This document shows positions 36,596 to 46,250 of a stretch of 64,000 nt of DNA, piece after piece. The DNA comes from Proteinivorax tanatarense (lineage in GTDB: Bacteria; Bacillota; Proteinivoracia; Proteinivoracales; Proteinivoracaceae): NCBI RefSeq assembly GCF_040267685.1, contig NZ_CP158367.1, positions 434,001 to 498,000 on the forward strand, in the 5' to 3' direction. Below the pieces are notes generated by a model that saw only the letters and a program-made list of their open reading frames with translations, had not been told where the DNA came from and did no database searches. The translations under genes and the position numbers were made by a program. How positions within the stretch are numbered: the first letter of the stretch is position 1; every line of letters begins with the position of its first letter.

Positions 36596-38170
36596 ATGAA
36601 AAAAGCATTTAGAAAAATAATACGTAAAGTGTCTCCACCTAAGCTGCTAAACCAACCAATGAATAAAAGCAGCGACGGTAAAAAAGTTCATGCTTCTTTA
36701 AAGAAGAATCACGACTACTTACAGAACCTATTTAAAGACTGTGATGATATAGATTTTCGAAAAATAAAAATAGCTGACTCTTCGATAACAGTGCTAATAG
36801 TTTATGTAGATGGGCTTTCGGCTCAGGAGACAATTGGCGCCGATATAGTAAGATCTCTCACAATATTGTCGCCAACTTCCAAAGAAATGAAGTTTACCAA
36901 AGAGAATATCCACCAACGCTTGCTAAGTGTAGCTCAAGCTGAGGAAAAAAATGAGTTTGATAATGTGGTTGAATCTCTGCTTGGTGGAGAGGTTTTGTTA
37001 TTTGTCGATGGTATCAATACTTCTTTTTCTATCGATTTGAGAAGTTGGGAAGGAAGAACAGTTGAAGAGCCCAGCAATGAGCAAACGATTAGGGGACCTA
37101 GAGAGGGGTTTACAGAGACCCTTAGGTTTAACACAGCGTTAATTAGAAGAAGAATTAAAAATAATGACTTGAAAATGAAGCATTTAAAAGTGGGGCGGCA
37201 AAGTAAAACCGATGTAGTTATATCATACTTTGCAAGCATTGCCGATGATGTTGTAGTGAAAGAAGTGGAGGAACGAATAAAAAAAATAGATATAGATGGG
37301 GTGCTAGAAAGTAGTTACATAGAAGAGTTGATAGAGGAGAGAAGTATAAGTATTTTCCCCCAAATATTAAACACCGAGCGCCCTGATAGGGTAGTGGGGC
37401 ATTTATTGGAAGGGAAGGTAGTGATTTTAGTTGATAACACTCCTTTTGCTCTGGTGTTGCCGGTGGCTTTAGCGCAGTTTTTTCACTCTCCAGAAGACCA
37501 TTACAATCGCTATGTTTACACGTTTGTTACTAGGCTATTTAGGTTACTAGGCTTTTTTTTAGCTACTTGTTTGCCTGCAATATATGTAATTTTGACCAGC
37601 TACAGATATGAGATGATACCTATTGATATAATATTTTCTATAGCTGAGACTCGAGAAGAGCTGCCTTTTAGCCCTTTTATGGAAGCTCTTTTACTGGAGC
37701 TAGTTGTAGAGTTTTTGCGGGAAGCAACATTGCGACTTCCCGGCCCTATCGGTCAGACTATAGGTATAGTAGGTGCCTTAGTGATCGGGGAAGCGGCTGT
37801 TCAAGCAAGGCTGATTAGCCCTATATTAGTAATTTTTACCGCAACCACCATGCTAGGCAGCTTTGCTATACCAAATTATAATATGGCCTCCTCTGTGCGC
37901 CTTTTAAGGTTTCCCTTGCTTTTTGCCTCAGGGTTGTTAGGTGGTTTTGGCTTTGTCTTAACTTGGATGGTTATTTTTATTCACTTGTGTAACCTTCATA
38001 GTTTTGGAGTTCCTTTTCTACAGCCTTTCTCTCCGCTAAAACTATCTGAGCAAAGAGACAATATTTTTCGCATCCCCATAAGGTGGCTGAGAAAACGGCC
38101 AATTCAATCTGCAAAGCCAGAGAATATAAAGCGTCAGAAGGGAGTGGAAGACGACGATGAAAAGGCATGA
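36596..38170 (+). CDS. Spore germination protein, GerA (alpha subunit) family
   Basis: 524 residues from the ATG at 36596, well spaced from AGGAGG. A soluble N-terminal domain (about 1-290) is followed by a membrane part with five or so segments that contain PEDHYNRY, LPFSP and LPGPIGQTIGIVGALVIGEAAVQA, the hallmark of GerA-type receptors. With the B and C subunits it forms the nutrient receptor in the inner spore membrane that triggers germination. It overlaps gerB by 14 bases. Confidence 0.95.
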   Translation: MKKAFRKIIRKVSPPKLLNQPMNKSSDGKKVHASLKKNHDYLQNLFKDCDDIDFRKIKIADSSITVLIVYVDGLSAQETIGADIVRSLTILSPTSKEMKFTKENIHQRLLSVAQAEEKNEFDNVVESLLGGEVLLFVDGINTSFSIDLRSWEGRTVEEPSNEQTIRGPREGFTETLRFNTALIRRRIKNNDLKMKHLKVGRQSKTDVVISYFASIADDVVVKEVEERIKKIDIDGVLESSYIEELIEERSISIFPQILNTERPDRVVGHLLEGKVVILVDNTPFALVLPVALAQFFHSPEDHYNRYVYTFVTRLFRLLGFFLATCLPAIYVILTSYRYEMIPIDIIFSIAETREELPFSPFMEALLLELVVEFLREATLRLPGPIGQTIGIVGALVIGEAAVQARLISPILVIFTATTMLGSFAIPNYNMASSVRLLRFPLLFASGLLGGFGFVLTWMVIFIHLCNLHSFGVPFLQPFSPLKLSEQRDNIFRIPIRWLRKRPIQSAKPENIKRQKGVEDDDEKA

Positions 38171-39245
38171 ACAAAGGAAGATTAGCCAGTTTGAATGGTA
38201 TTCAATTTTACTGGGGGCGTTAATAGGAGTGGGAATAACCACGTTGCCCCGAGAAATTACTGCAACTGCTGGCCGAGATGGCTGGGTAACAGTTACGGTA
38301 GCTACGGTTTTAGTGCTGCTATATAGTCAAATATGCATTTATTATGCAAAAATGTTTCCCGACAAAACACTAGCCCAATCCAGTGTTCTAGTGCTAGGAA
38401 AATATTTAGGTTCAGCACTTATAGTTTTATATGCTATTTATACCTTTTTCACTGCGGCAATAGTTCTTAGAATGTTTATGGAATTAGTGTATGTTTACTT
38501 GCAGATAACTGTTCCTTTGCTTTTCGCCATGTTTATAAATATGGTTGTAATAGTTTATTTAAGCCGGTGCGGATTATCCACAGTTGCCCGCTTTACTATT
38601 GTAGTATTATATGCAACAGCCCCATTGTTTTTTTTGTTTTTTCAACCTATTATGTTTCGTGAATATGTTAATCTTTTGCCGGTGTTTGAAAAGGGGATTG
38701 CCCCTTCGTTACTTGCTACTCAGGAAGCAGTTCTTGCTTTTTTAGGGGTGGAATTAATTTTAATTTTCTACCCATATATTAACAATAAAAATAGTTTTAG
38801 CAAAGTGACAACCTTAGCTATCGGCTCTGTGTGGTTTATTTACACTTCGATAATAGTGGTAATAGTGATGATGATGGGTATCGAACAAGTGGAAATTACA
38901 TACTGGCCTTTTCTGGAATATATGAAGCTTGTAGAAATGGAGATTTTTGAGAGATTGGACACCTTGTTTATTTATATGTGGACATCTAAGGTTTTGCTTG
39001 TAGCAGGCATTCAATATTTTGCTGGTACTTTTTCTTTGGCTCATTTAACCAACAAAGATTATCACGACATTTGGACGTTAGCTTGCTGGCCCATTGTAAT
39101 TGCTATAACGTGGTACCCTGATAGCACCCCTCAAATTGAAGAATTAGCAGGGTATGTGGGTTTGTATGGTGGAATTTTAGTGGGGGTTATGCCAATTCTT
39201 TTAATAACAGTGGCAAAGTTAAGGGGGATTAGAAATGAAAACTAA
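38157..39245 (+). CDS. Spore germination permease, GerB family
   Basis: 362 residues with about ten transmembrane segments, in the APC amino-acid transporter superfamily. The start ISQFEWYSILLGALIGVGITTLPRE and the later ATQEAVLAFLGVELI segment are typical. It supplies the nutrient-binding part of the receptor. The start lies within the end of the A-subunit gene, and its own end overlaps the C-subunit start by 11 bases. Confidence 0.94.
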   Translation: MKRHEQRKISQFEWYSILLGALIGVGITTLPREITATAGRDGWVTVTVATVLVLLYSQICIYYAKMFPDKTLAQSSVLVLGKYLGSALIVLYAIYTFFTAAIVLRMFMELVYVYLQITVPLLFAMFINMVVIVYLSRCGLSTVARFTIVVLYATAPLFFLFFQPIMFREYVNLLPVFEKGIAPSLLATQEAVLAFLGVELILIFYPYINNKNSFSKVTTLAIGSVWFIYTSIIVVIVMMMGIEQVEITYWPFLEYMKLVEMEIFERLDTLFIYMWTSKVLLVAGIQYFAGTFSLAHLTNKDYHDIWTLACWPIVIAITWYPDSTPQIEELAGYVGLYGGILVGVMPILLITVAKLRGIRNEN

Positions 39246-40368
39246 AATAACGGTAACATTGTTAATTATACTTATGTGTTGTACCGGGTGTTTAAGAGGT
39301 GAGATGAACATAATTGACGAGTTGGCTATTATTATCGCTATGGGATTTGAGACCTTTCCTGAAGAAGATCCCGATAAAGTAACAATTACCACAATAAACC
39401 CCCTTTTTGGCGAAAGGGCAGAGGATCAGACAAGGCTCATGTCGGTTAGCGGTTTTGGTCTTGCAGGGGCTATGGATAATTGGCAGCGTTTTAGAAATAG
39501 AGAAATGGCTATTGGAAAAGTACAGTTAATAGTATTTGGTGAAAACTTAACAAACCAAGGGATTATCGAAAAAACTCAAGATTTGAGGCAGATCCCAGAT
39601 ATCGAAGTAAGAAGCGATGTGGTTTATTTTCCCGGTGATCCTAAAGATATTCTAGCCTTAAAACCTCCGGAGGAACAGCGGATTGGCACATATATAACAG
39701 ATAACCTTAGAATTATGGACCAAGAAGGATTTAGCCCTCAGGTGACCCTTCATGATTTATGGACAAATATTTTAACAGAAGGTCGGGATCCATTTATGCC
39801 AATGGTGGAAATTGAAGAAAATGAAAACACACCTTATTTTAGCGGTATGGCGCTGTTAGATGAGAATGGAAAGCTTGCAACAATATTAGACTTTGCTGAA
39901 AGTAAACTGCTATATATGTTGCTGGCTAGGCATTCTAATCCCACAATGACTACAAAAATAAATGGAGGTGAAGAACTTGGCGAAGGATTAGTTATATTCA
40001 AAATCAGTTCCAGTGAAAAAGAAATAAAAACAAATTTGAATAATGAAGAGTTGGAGATTACTATAGTTAACAACATAAAAATGAGTATTGAAGAAATAGA
40101 AGTGAGGGGGGCGGAAGTGTTAACAGAGGAAAGCTTTGAGATTTTTTCCGATGAAATAGCTGCAGATTTGACGCTAGCAATTACGGCTTTGATAGAAAAA
40201 CTTCAGAATGCTAATACAGATCCCCTAGGGTTGGGGCATTTTGTTAGAATACAGCAAACGGAGTACTATCATCAGGGTACATGGAGAGAGGATTATCCTA
40301 ACATTGATATTAAAGTAGAAACTAATATTGAAACTATTAGAGGAACTACCTTTGAAAGAACCTATTAA
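39235..40368 (+). CDS. Spore germination lipoprotein, Ger(x)C family
   Basis: 377 residues. The lipobox CCTGC places the lipidated cysteine at residue 19. ELAIIIAMGFE and the following three-domain beta/alpha layout match GerC subunits, which sit on the outer face of the inner spore membrane and complete the receptor. It is the last gene of the operon; a long repeat region follows. Confidence 0.94.
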   Translation: MKTKITVTLLIILMCCTGCLRGEMNIIDELAIIIAMGFETFPEEDPDKVTITTINPLFGERAEDQTRLMSVSGFGLAGAMDNWQRFRNREMAIGKVQLIVFGENLTNQGIIEKTQDLRQIPDIEVRSDVVYFPGDPKDILALKPPEEQRIGTYITDNLRIMDQEGFSPQVTLHDLWTNILTEGRDPFMPMVEIEENENTPYFSGMALLDENGKLATILDFAESKLLYMLLARHSNPTMTTKINGGEELGEGLVIFKISSSEKEIKTNLNNEELEITIVNNIKMSIEEIEVRGAEVLTEESFEIFSDEIAADLTLAITALIEKLQNANTDPLGLGHFVRIQQTEYYHQGTWREDYPNIDIKVETNIETIRGTTFERTY

Positions 40369-40608
40369 GGCTTAAATTTCTTTAAAAGGTGATTTTCTTG
40401 CTGTGCAGAATATTATTTAAATAAATATTTGCATAGAAGGAACAGCATGAAGGAGTTTTATTTTGTCATAAACCCCAGGTCGGCCCAATGGTAGCACTGA
40501 AAAATACTTGCCTCGCATTAAATAACCATTGTACAATAAAGAAGTGTGACTTTGAATATTAAGTTGACTTCCAGCTCCCTATCAAGCTGAATAGCTATGA
40601 ACCCTATA

Positions 40609-41221
40609 AGAATGAATTCCCCTCTACGGCAGATTTCACATCTTCATCATGTCGTAACAGGTAATTCATTGCCTGCGGAATGACATCGCAATTGAATGTA
40701 CGGCTACTCTACCATAGTCCATGAACAACATAATAATCCCCGGGGAATGAATTCCCCTCTACGGCAGATTTCACATCTTCATCATGTCGTAGCAGGTAAT
40801 TCATTGCCTGCGGAAATGATATCGCAAATTGAATGCGAGGTATATTCTAGCATAGTCCATGAACAACATAATAATCCCCGGGGAATGAATTCCCCTCTAC
40901 GGTAGATTTCACATCATCATCATGTCGTAGCAGGTAATTCATTGCCTGGGGAAATGACATCGCAATTGAATGTACGGCTACTCTACCATAGTTCATGAAC
41001 AAGATAATAATCCCCGGGGAATGAATTCCCCTCTACTTACCAACCTCCGACTTCTTACCTCTGATTACCACTATCTCAGGTAATTAATTGCCTGCGGATA
41101 TGCCAATAGACATGAACAACATAACAATTCTAAACCTAAGCACTTTTAGTAAGCAGGGAGTTCATTGTACTTACCTCAGATTTCTCACTTCTAATTATCA
41201 CTATCTTCTCATTGCCTGTGG
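40609..41221 (-). repeat. REP/BIME-like array 4, about five units in inverse orientation
   Basis: The units are the reverse complement of those in arrays 1-3: CTAC-footed CGGGGAATGAATTCCCC first, then GTAG followed by CAGGTAATTCATTGCCTG. Units lie near 40609 (left hairpin half lost), 40738, 40876, 41010 and 41150 (degenerate), with spacing about 135-140 instead of 156. The fourth and fifth use the TTACCTC-type spacer. The region 40369-40608 shows no gene. Confidence 0.9.
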
Positions 41222-41344
41222 TTGTGAACCATGGTTATCGCAATTGGTTATATTATAAGAAAATCTAATAATCAAAATAAAGGAAGATAATATGGTGTTG
41301 TTGAATACATCATATACTGAATAATATCTTTAAATAAAAAAATA

Positions 41345-41504
41345 GGTAATTGCAATTACTAAAAATTAAACCATGTCACTTAGACAGAAACTAAGATTCT
41401 TCACTTAGGCTCAGAATGACAGCTAGGTGGTTTGGAAGAGATTCTTTTATAATCCTTAATATAAAATTTTTTTATATTAAGGATTATAAAGTTTTGCAAT
41501 CGCC
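41345..41504 (+). promoter_or_regulatory. Dispersed leader element upstream of yedF, with a long internal hairpin
   Basis: The ends GGTAATTGCAAT and TTTGCAATCGCC pair. It contains CTTCACTTAGGCTCAGAATG and a perfect 19-bp stem (41447-41465 with 41471-41489, 5-base loop). It ends 28 bases before the ATG of yedF. Confidence 0.55.
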
Positions 41505-41532
41505 TTAATACTAAAAACAACGGGGGGATAAA

Positions 41533-42105
41533 ATGAAAATTATTGACAATAAAGGGCTTGACTGTCCACAGCCTGTTATAAATACCAAAAAAGCTATTGA
41601 AAACGGATTGCCTGTGTTATGTATCGTTGATAATAAAATTGCTCGGGATAACGTTGCTAAACTTTGTAAGAAAATGGGGTTAGAAACTTTGTGTGAAACA
41701 AAAGATAATGCATTTCATCTAACTATCGGTGAAAACTTAAAGACATCTGATAAAAAACCGCAGATAGAAACAGCCGGCAAACACTTAATAATAAAAAGTG
41801 ATAAATTTGGCCAAGGGGATGATGTGTTAGGAAATGCTTTGATGAAGTCCTTCTTTTTCACTTTAACTGAAACAAAGCCTTATCCTAAAAGGATCTCCTT
41901 TGTAAATAGTGGAGTACGCTTAGCATGTGAAGGATCTGAAGTGTTAGAGGCTTTAAAAGAACTGCAGCAAAAAGGAACAGAAATAGCAAGCTGCGGTGCA
42001 TGTTTAGATTTTTATAAGATAAAAGATGAGCTAGCAGAAGGGGAAATAACAAATATGTATGATATCGTGGAAGCTATTAACGATATAGATACTGTTAGCA
42101 TATAA
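41533..42105 (+). CDS. yedF: YedF-type sulfurtransferase-like protein (TusA plus DsrE-like domains)
   Basis: 190 residues. A TusA-like domain (1-70) with the active-site cysteine in LDCPQPVINTKKA is joined to a DsrE-like domain (about 95-188) with DVLGNALMKSFFFTLTE and a second cysteine pair region ASCGACLDF. Members are found near selenium-metabolism genes and are thought to handle sulfur or selenium. No selD or selU gene is in view, so its role here is open. Confidence 0.85.
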   Translation: MKIIDNKGLDCPQPVINTKKAIENGLPVLCIVDNKIARDNVAKLCKKMGLETLCETKDNAFHLTIGENLKTSDKKPQIETAGKHLIIKSDKFGQGDDVLGNALMKSFFFTLTETKPYPKRISFVNSGVRLACEGSEVLEALKELQQKGTEIASCGACLDFYKIKDELAEGEITNMYDIVEAINDIDTVSI

Positions 42106-42148
42106 ATAAAGGATAAAACGTTTTTAACAAAACAACATTAACGGCGAA

Positions 42149-42187
42149 ACTGCTTACATTCATACTAAAAATGTAAGCAGTTTTTTA
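42149..42187 (+). terminator. Rho-independent terminator
   Basis: AACTGCTTACATT and AATGTAAGCAGTT form a 13-bp stem followed by TTTTT. Confidence 0.9.
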
Positions 42188-42298
42188 AATAATACTAAAA
42201 AAATTTATATTTTAGCAGGAATTTATTTCAACATGTCGAATAAGAATAATAATAGGAAAGATTCCTATTTACTAAAAATTTAAAAAGGAGATGAACTA

Positions 42299-42832
42299 AT
42301 GAATCTAAAAGGAAGTAAAACAGAAAAAAATCTATGGGAAGCTTTTTCGGGGGAGTCTCAAGCTAGAAATAAGTATGACTACTGGGCTAAAGTAGCTAAA
42401 AAGGAAGGCTATGAGCAAATTGCAGGCCTATTTGAAGAAACAGCCCATAACGAAAAGGCTCACGCCAAACAAATTTTCAAATATTTAAATGGAATTACCA
42501 CTACAACAGATCATCTAAAGGCAGCAGCGGAGGGTGAAAACTATGAGTGGACCACAATGTATAATGAATTTGAAAAAACAGCTAGGGAAGAAGGGTTTGA
42601 CAAAATAGCTGACTTCTTTAAAGAAGTAGCGGAAGTTGAAGAAGAACACGAAAAACGCTACAGACACTTATTAAAAATGGTAGAAGAGGGTAAAGTATTT
42701 AAAAGAGAAGAAAAAATTGAGTGGAAATGTAGAAATTGTGGATATGTTCACGCAGGCACTACGCCGCCAGAACTTTGTCCAGCATGTTTCCACAGTAAGG
42801 CCCATTATGAAGAGCTTTGTAGAAATTACTAA
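42299..42832 (+). CDS. rbr: Rubrerythrin
   Basis: 177 residues. A ferritin-like di-iron domain (1-140) carries E-x-x-A-R near residue 20, ETAHNEKAH, and [15 protein letters not shown]-terminal rubredoxin-like domain has two CxxC pairs (CRNC and CPAC). It reduces hydrogen peroxide with electrons from rubredoxin and protects anaerobes from oxygen. An AAAGGAGATGA site precedes the ATG; a TGTCGAA sequence (0A-box-like) lies 59 bases upstream. Confidence 0.95.
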   Translation: MNLKGSKTEKNLWEAFSGESQARNKYDYWAKVAKKEGYEQIAGLFEETAHNEKAHAKQIFKYLNGITTTTDHLKAAAEGENYEWTTMYNEFEKTAREEGFDKIADFFKEVAEVEEEHEKRYRHLLKMVEEGKVFKREEKIEWKCRNCGYVHAGTTPPELCPACFHSKAHYEELCRNY

Positions 42833-42845
42833 AGGAGGAATTAAT

Positions 42846-43175
42846 ATGTATAAATGTACTGTTTGTAATTATCTAAATGCTGAAGGTGAAGCACCACAAA
42901 AATGTCCTAAATGTGGAGCCCCTCAAGAGAAGTTTGAAAAGCTAGCAAAGGAGCACGCTGACAAAATAACTAGAAGCCGTCATTCAAACTACTTATTAAA
43001 AGATTTAATAACTTCTATGGAAACAATTAATGACATAGCAGAACAAGGAATCGATGACGACCTTGATCCAGGATGTAGAAAATTGTTTACGGAAGCCAAA
43101 GAAAGTGCAGAATTTTTGCGTCAAACTGCTTTGGCGGAGATTGAGAATCATATAGGTAAGGGTAAGTGGGGCTAG
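42846..43175 (+). CDS. Rubredoxin-domain protein, probable partner of rubrerythrin
   Basis: 109 residues from the ATG at 42846, set by AAAGGAGG; a longer frame from 42717 would overlap rbr and lacks a ribosome site. The first 35 residues form a short rubredoxin-like zinc/iron ribbon (CTVCNY…CPKCGAP). The remaining 70 residues are helical, with no second iron site. It is 13 bases behind rbr and likely donates electrons to it. Confidence 0.85.
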   Translation: MYKCTVCNYLNAEGEAPQKCPKCGAPQEKFEKLAKEHADKITRSRHSNYLLKDLITSMETINDIAEQGIDDDLDPGCRKLFTEAKESAEFLRQTALAEIENHIGKGKWG

Positions 43176-43179
43176 GATA

Positions 43180-43309
43180 GCCAGGCTGCTTATAAGCACC
43201 TATCTTCGTTGTTACAATTTACGCCCCAGAGCAGTCACGTATTATTTATACGCTCCCGCCCTGTGCCGCAAATTGCGCCTAGAACCTAGGCACTTCTAAT
43301 CAGCCTGGT
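43180..43309 (-). ncRNA. Structured non-coding element, copy 1
   Basis: Folded on the minus strand, CCAGGCTG pairs with CAGCCTGG, AAGTGCCTA with TAGGTGCTT (two G-U), and CAATTTGCGGCACAGGGC with GCTCTGGGGCGTAAATTG (16 of 18, two G-U). The tip is CGTAT-AAATA-ATACG. The G-U pairs would be A-C mismatches on the plus strand, which points to a minus-strand RNA or single strand. No coding potential. Confidence 0.6.
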
Positions 43310-43314
43310 TGGGT

Positions 43315-43436
43315 CTTGTAAGCACCTATCTTCGTTGTTACAATTTACGCCCCAGAGCAGTCACGTATTATTTATACGCTCCCGCCCTGTGCCGCAAATT
43401 GCGCCTAGAACCTAGGCACTTCTAATACAGCCTAGG
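43315..43436 (-). ncRNA. Structured non-coding element, copy 2
   Basis: The core is identical to copy 1 over about 100 bases (43320-43425), so it is a recent tandem duplication. The outer flank differs (CCTAGGCTGTATTAG instead of CCAGGCTGATTAG). Confidence 0.6.
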
Positions 43437-43586
43437 GTTTTAAACCCTAGCCAATGTAAAACACAATAATCCTCGGGGAATGAATTCCCCTCTACGGTAG
43501 ACATCCATCACCACTCGTAGCAGGTAATTCATTGCCTGCGTAAATGACATCACAAATTGGTTGCCTGGACATACTCTACTTCTAAT

Positions 43587-43717
43587 CAGCCTGGTGGGGG
43601 CTTGTAAGCACCTATCTTCGTTGCTGCAAAAAATTCCAGATTTCTCACGTATTTTATACGCTGGGGTCCTGGGATTTTTTTGCGCCTAGAATCTATGCAC
43701 TTCTAATACAGCCTAGG
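43587..43717 (-). ncRNA. Structured non-coding element, copy 3 (changed stem)
   Basis: It has the same ends and tip as copies 1-2, but the central stem is GCAAAAAAATCCCAGGA against TCTGGAATTTTTTGC. Both arms have changed and pairing is kept. Confidence 0.6.
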
Positions 43718-44178
43718 GTTTTAAATCCCTTACCCTAGCCAATGTAAAACACAATAATCCTCGGGGAATGAATTCCCCTCTACGGTAGCCATCACATCAC
43801 CACCTTGTCGTAGCAGGTAATTCATTGCCTGCGGAAATAACATCACAAATTGATTGCCTAGACATACTCTAAGCATAGCCATGAATAACATAACAATTCT
43901 AACCTAAGCAATTTCTAGTAAGCTAGAGAGTTAATTGTACTTACCTCAGATTTCTCACTTCTAATTACCACTATCTCAGGTAATTCATAGCCTGCGTAAA
44001 TGACATCGCAAATTGAATGCAAGGTATACTCAAGCATAGTCCATGAACAAGATGATAATCCCCGGGGAATGAATTCCCCTCTACGGTAGACACCTATCAC
44101 CACCTTGTCGTAGCAGGTAATTCATTGCCTGCGTAAATGACATCACAATTGATTGCCTGGACATACTCTACTTCTAAT

Positions 44179-44309
44179 CAGCCTGGTGGGGGCTTGTAAG
44201 CACCTATCTTCGTTGGTGCAAAAAATTCCAGATTCCTCACGTATTTTATACGCTGGGGTCCTGGGATTTTTTTGCGCCTAGAATCTATGCACTTCTAATA
44301 CAGCCTAGG
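44179..44309 (-). ncRNA. Structured non-coding element, copy 4 (changed stem)
   Basis: Nearly identical to copy 3, including the changed stem; it differs at a few bases in the loops (TTGGTGCAA, GATTCCTC). Confidence 0.6.
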
Positions 44310-45068
44310 GTTTTAAATCCCTTACCCTAGCCAATGTAAAACACAATAATCCCCGGGGAATGAATTCCCCTCTACTACGGTAGCCATCACATCACCACCT
44401 TGTCGTAGCAGTTAATTCATTGCCTGCGTAAATGACATCACAAATTGATTGCCTGGACATACTCTACCCTAGTCCATGAAAAACACAATAATCCCCGGGG
44501 AATGAATTCCCCTCTACTACAGTAGACATCACATTACCACCTTGTCGTAGCAGTTAATTCATTGCCTGCGTAAATGACATCACAAATTGATTGCCTGGAC
44601 ATACTCTAGCATAGCCATGAATAACATAACAATTCTAACCTAAGCAATTTCTAGTAAGCTAGAGAGTTCATTGTACCAACCTCCGACTTCTCACTTCTAA
44701 TTACCACTATTTCAGGTAATTCATTGCCTGCGTAAATGACATCACAATTGATTGCCTGGACATACTCTAAGCATAGCCATGAACAACATAACAGTTCTAA
44801 AACCTAAGCATTTCTAGTGAGCTAGAGAGTTCATTGTACTTACCTCCGACTTCTCACTTCTAATTACCACTATCTCAGGTAATTCATTGCATGCGGAAAT
44901 GTTATCGCAAGTTAATGTAAAAACTATCTGGGGAAATAGTCCTAGAAAAAAGGCATTATCCCAAAACTAGCTTAATATTTATTGTTAATCCCCTAGTGTT
45001 AGGAGGAGAAAGTCGTTTTTGGTCGAATAGTTATATTAATAGGAAAATAAAGACAAAGGAGTGAGATG

Positions 45069-46250
45069 ATGAAGGAAAAGGTTTTGGATATGAAAGATAC
45101 TATAACCCAATGGCGGCGTTATTTTCATCAATATCCTGGGGTTGGTTTTGACTTGGAAGAAACTGCTGTAAGAATAGAACAAGAATTAGATAAAATGGGA
45201 ATTACAAACAGGGAGCGCTTTGCCTATACAGGCATTGCAGCTTTAATAGAGGGAAATGGTAGCACTAACAAAACTATAGGTTTAAGAGCTGATACCGATG
45301 GATTGCCAATAAAGCAAGGAAACGATGTGCCTTATAAATCAAAGATAGATGGTAAAATGCATGCATGTGGCCATGATGCCCATATAGCCATGGCTTTAGG
45401 AGTAGCTAAATACTTTACCGAAAACAAAGAGGAACTAGACGGGAACTTAGTGTTAATTTTTCAGCCGGGGGAAGAAGGGTATGGAGGAGCTCAAGCTATG
45501 TTGGATGATGGCCTTTATGAAAAATATCCCTTTGAAGCAGTTTTTGGTTGCCATGTTGGCTCTATTTTTCCTGATGTTAAATATAATCAGGTTGGTTTAA
45601 GTGCTAAGCCTACAATGGCTGCAGCGGTAGAATTTTCTTTGGATATTCATGGAAAAGGAGGTCATGGCGCAGTCCCGCAAGAAACTGTTGATCCAGTGGT
45701 GGTTTCCGCCCATGTAATAACTGCTTTGCAGACAATTAAAAGTAGAAGATTGGCTCCCACTGATAATGCCATAGTAACTATTGGGGATATAAAGGGTGGG
45801 TCAGCTCCTAACATAATTCCAGATAAAGTTACACTAAAGGGAACTGCTAGGTACTTAACCGATGATGTGGGAAAGAACATATACAGTAGTATAGATGAAA
45901 TTGCAAAGGGAGTAACAGCAGCATTTGGAGGAAGCTACAAGTTGATGTTCAAGGACCCGTATCCACCTGTAAAAAATGATGATGAGTTGGTATCATGGGC
46001 TAAACGACAACTAACCGATGATATGGAGCCTGGTGAAATTGTTGAAATTGAAAAACCAAGCATGGGTGGAGAAGATGTGGCTGTGTTTTTAAGAAAAGTC
46101 CCTGGAATTTTCTTTTTTCTAGGTACAAACAATAGCACTAAAGAAACTAGTTATCCTCATCACCACTATAAGTTTGATATCGATGATAGTTTGTTGTGGA
46201 AGGGAACAAATATATTTGTTACTTTGTGCAAAAATTATTATAGAAGGTGA
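45069..46250 (+). CDS. M20D-family amidohydrolase (N-acyl amino acid or indole-acetyl-amino acid type)
   Basis: 393 residues from the second of two adjacent ATGs, better spaced from AAGGAG; the ATG at 45066 is possible. Metal-binding motifs are HACGHDAH and QPGEEGYGGA, then a dimerisation insert (GGHGAVPQETVDP) and a late PHHHYKFD. It hydrolyses N-acyl or peptide bonds of amino-acid conjugates in the cytosol and fits peptide catabolism. It directly follows the repeat region. Confidence 0.92.
   Translation: MKEKVLDMKDTITQWRRYFHQYPGVGFDLEETAVRIEQELDKMGITNRERFAYTGIAALIEGNGSTNKTIGLRADTDGLPIKQGNDVPYKSKIDGKMHACGHDAHIAMALGVAKYFTENKEELDGNLVLIFQPGEEGYGGAQAMLDDGLYEKYPFEAVFGCHVGSIFPDVKYNQVGLSAKPTMAAAVEFSLDIHGKGGHGAVPQETVDPVVVSAHVITALQTIKSRRLAPTDNAIVTIGDIKGGSAPNIIPDKVTLKGTARYLTDDVGKNIYSSIDEIAKGVTAAFGGSYKLMFKDPYPPVKNDDELVSWAKRQLTDDMEPGEIVEIEKPSMGGEDVAVFLRKVPGIFFFLGTNNSTKETSYPHHHYKFDIDDSLLWKGTNIFVTLCKNYYRR

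Larger units (their letters stand above)
43472..44893 (-). repeat. REP/BIME-like array 5, about eight inverse units interleaved with structured elements
   Basis: Units lie near 43472, 43762, 43920, 44058, 44352, 44495, 44656 and 44815. Some have the full CGGGGAATGAATTCCCC hairpin plus GTAG-CAGGTAATTCATTGCCTG. Others keep only the second hairpin with the TACCTC/CTATCTC spacer and a TAGAGAGTT-CATTG remnant of the first. They are more diverged than arrays 1-3. No gene is seen between 43176 and 45065. Confidence 0.88.

Noticed and set aside
40696-40905. Plus-strand reading frame of 69 residues with internal repetition
   Set aside because: It is the translation of two inverse repeat units; the repeated peptide only reflects the DNA repeat.
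43915-44103. Minus-strand reading frame of 62 residues
   Set aside because: It lies entirely in repeat units, with no ribosome site and no conservation of frame between units.
43180-44309. Integron attC sites
   Set aside because: The bottom-strand folding is similar, but the RYYYAAC/GTTRRRY core sites are missing, there are no cassette genes between copies, and there is no integrase.
43180-44309. Retron msr-msd RNA
   Set aside because: No reverse transcriptase in the window and no branching-guanosine context.
43176-45065. A degenerate gene in the 1.9-kb gap
   Set aside because: All of it is accounted for by inverse repeat units and structured elements; no frame over 60 codons has a ribosome site.
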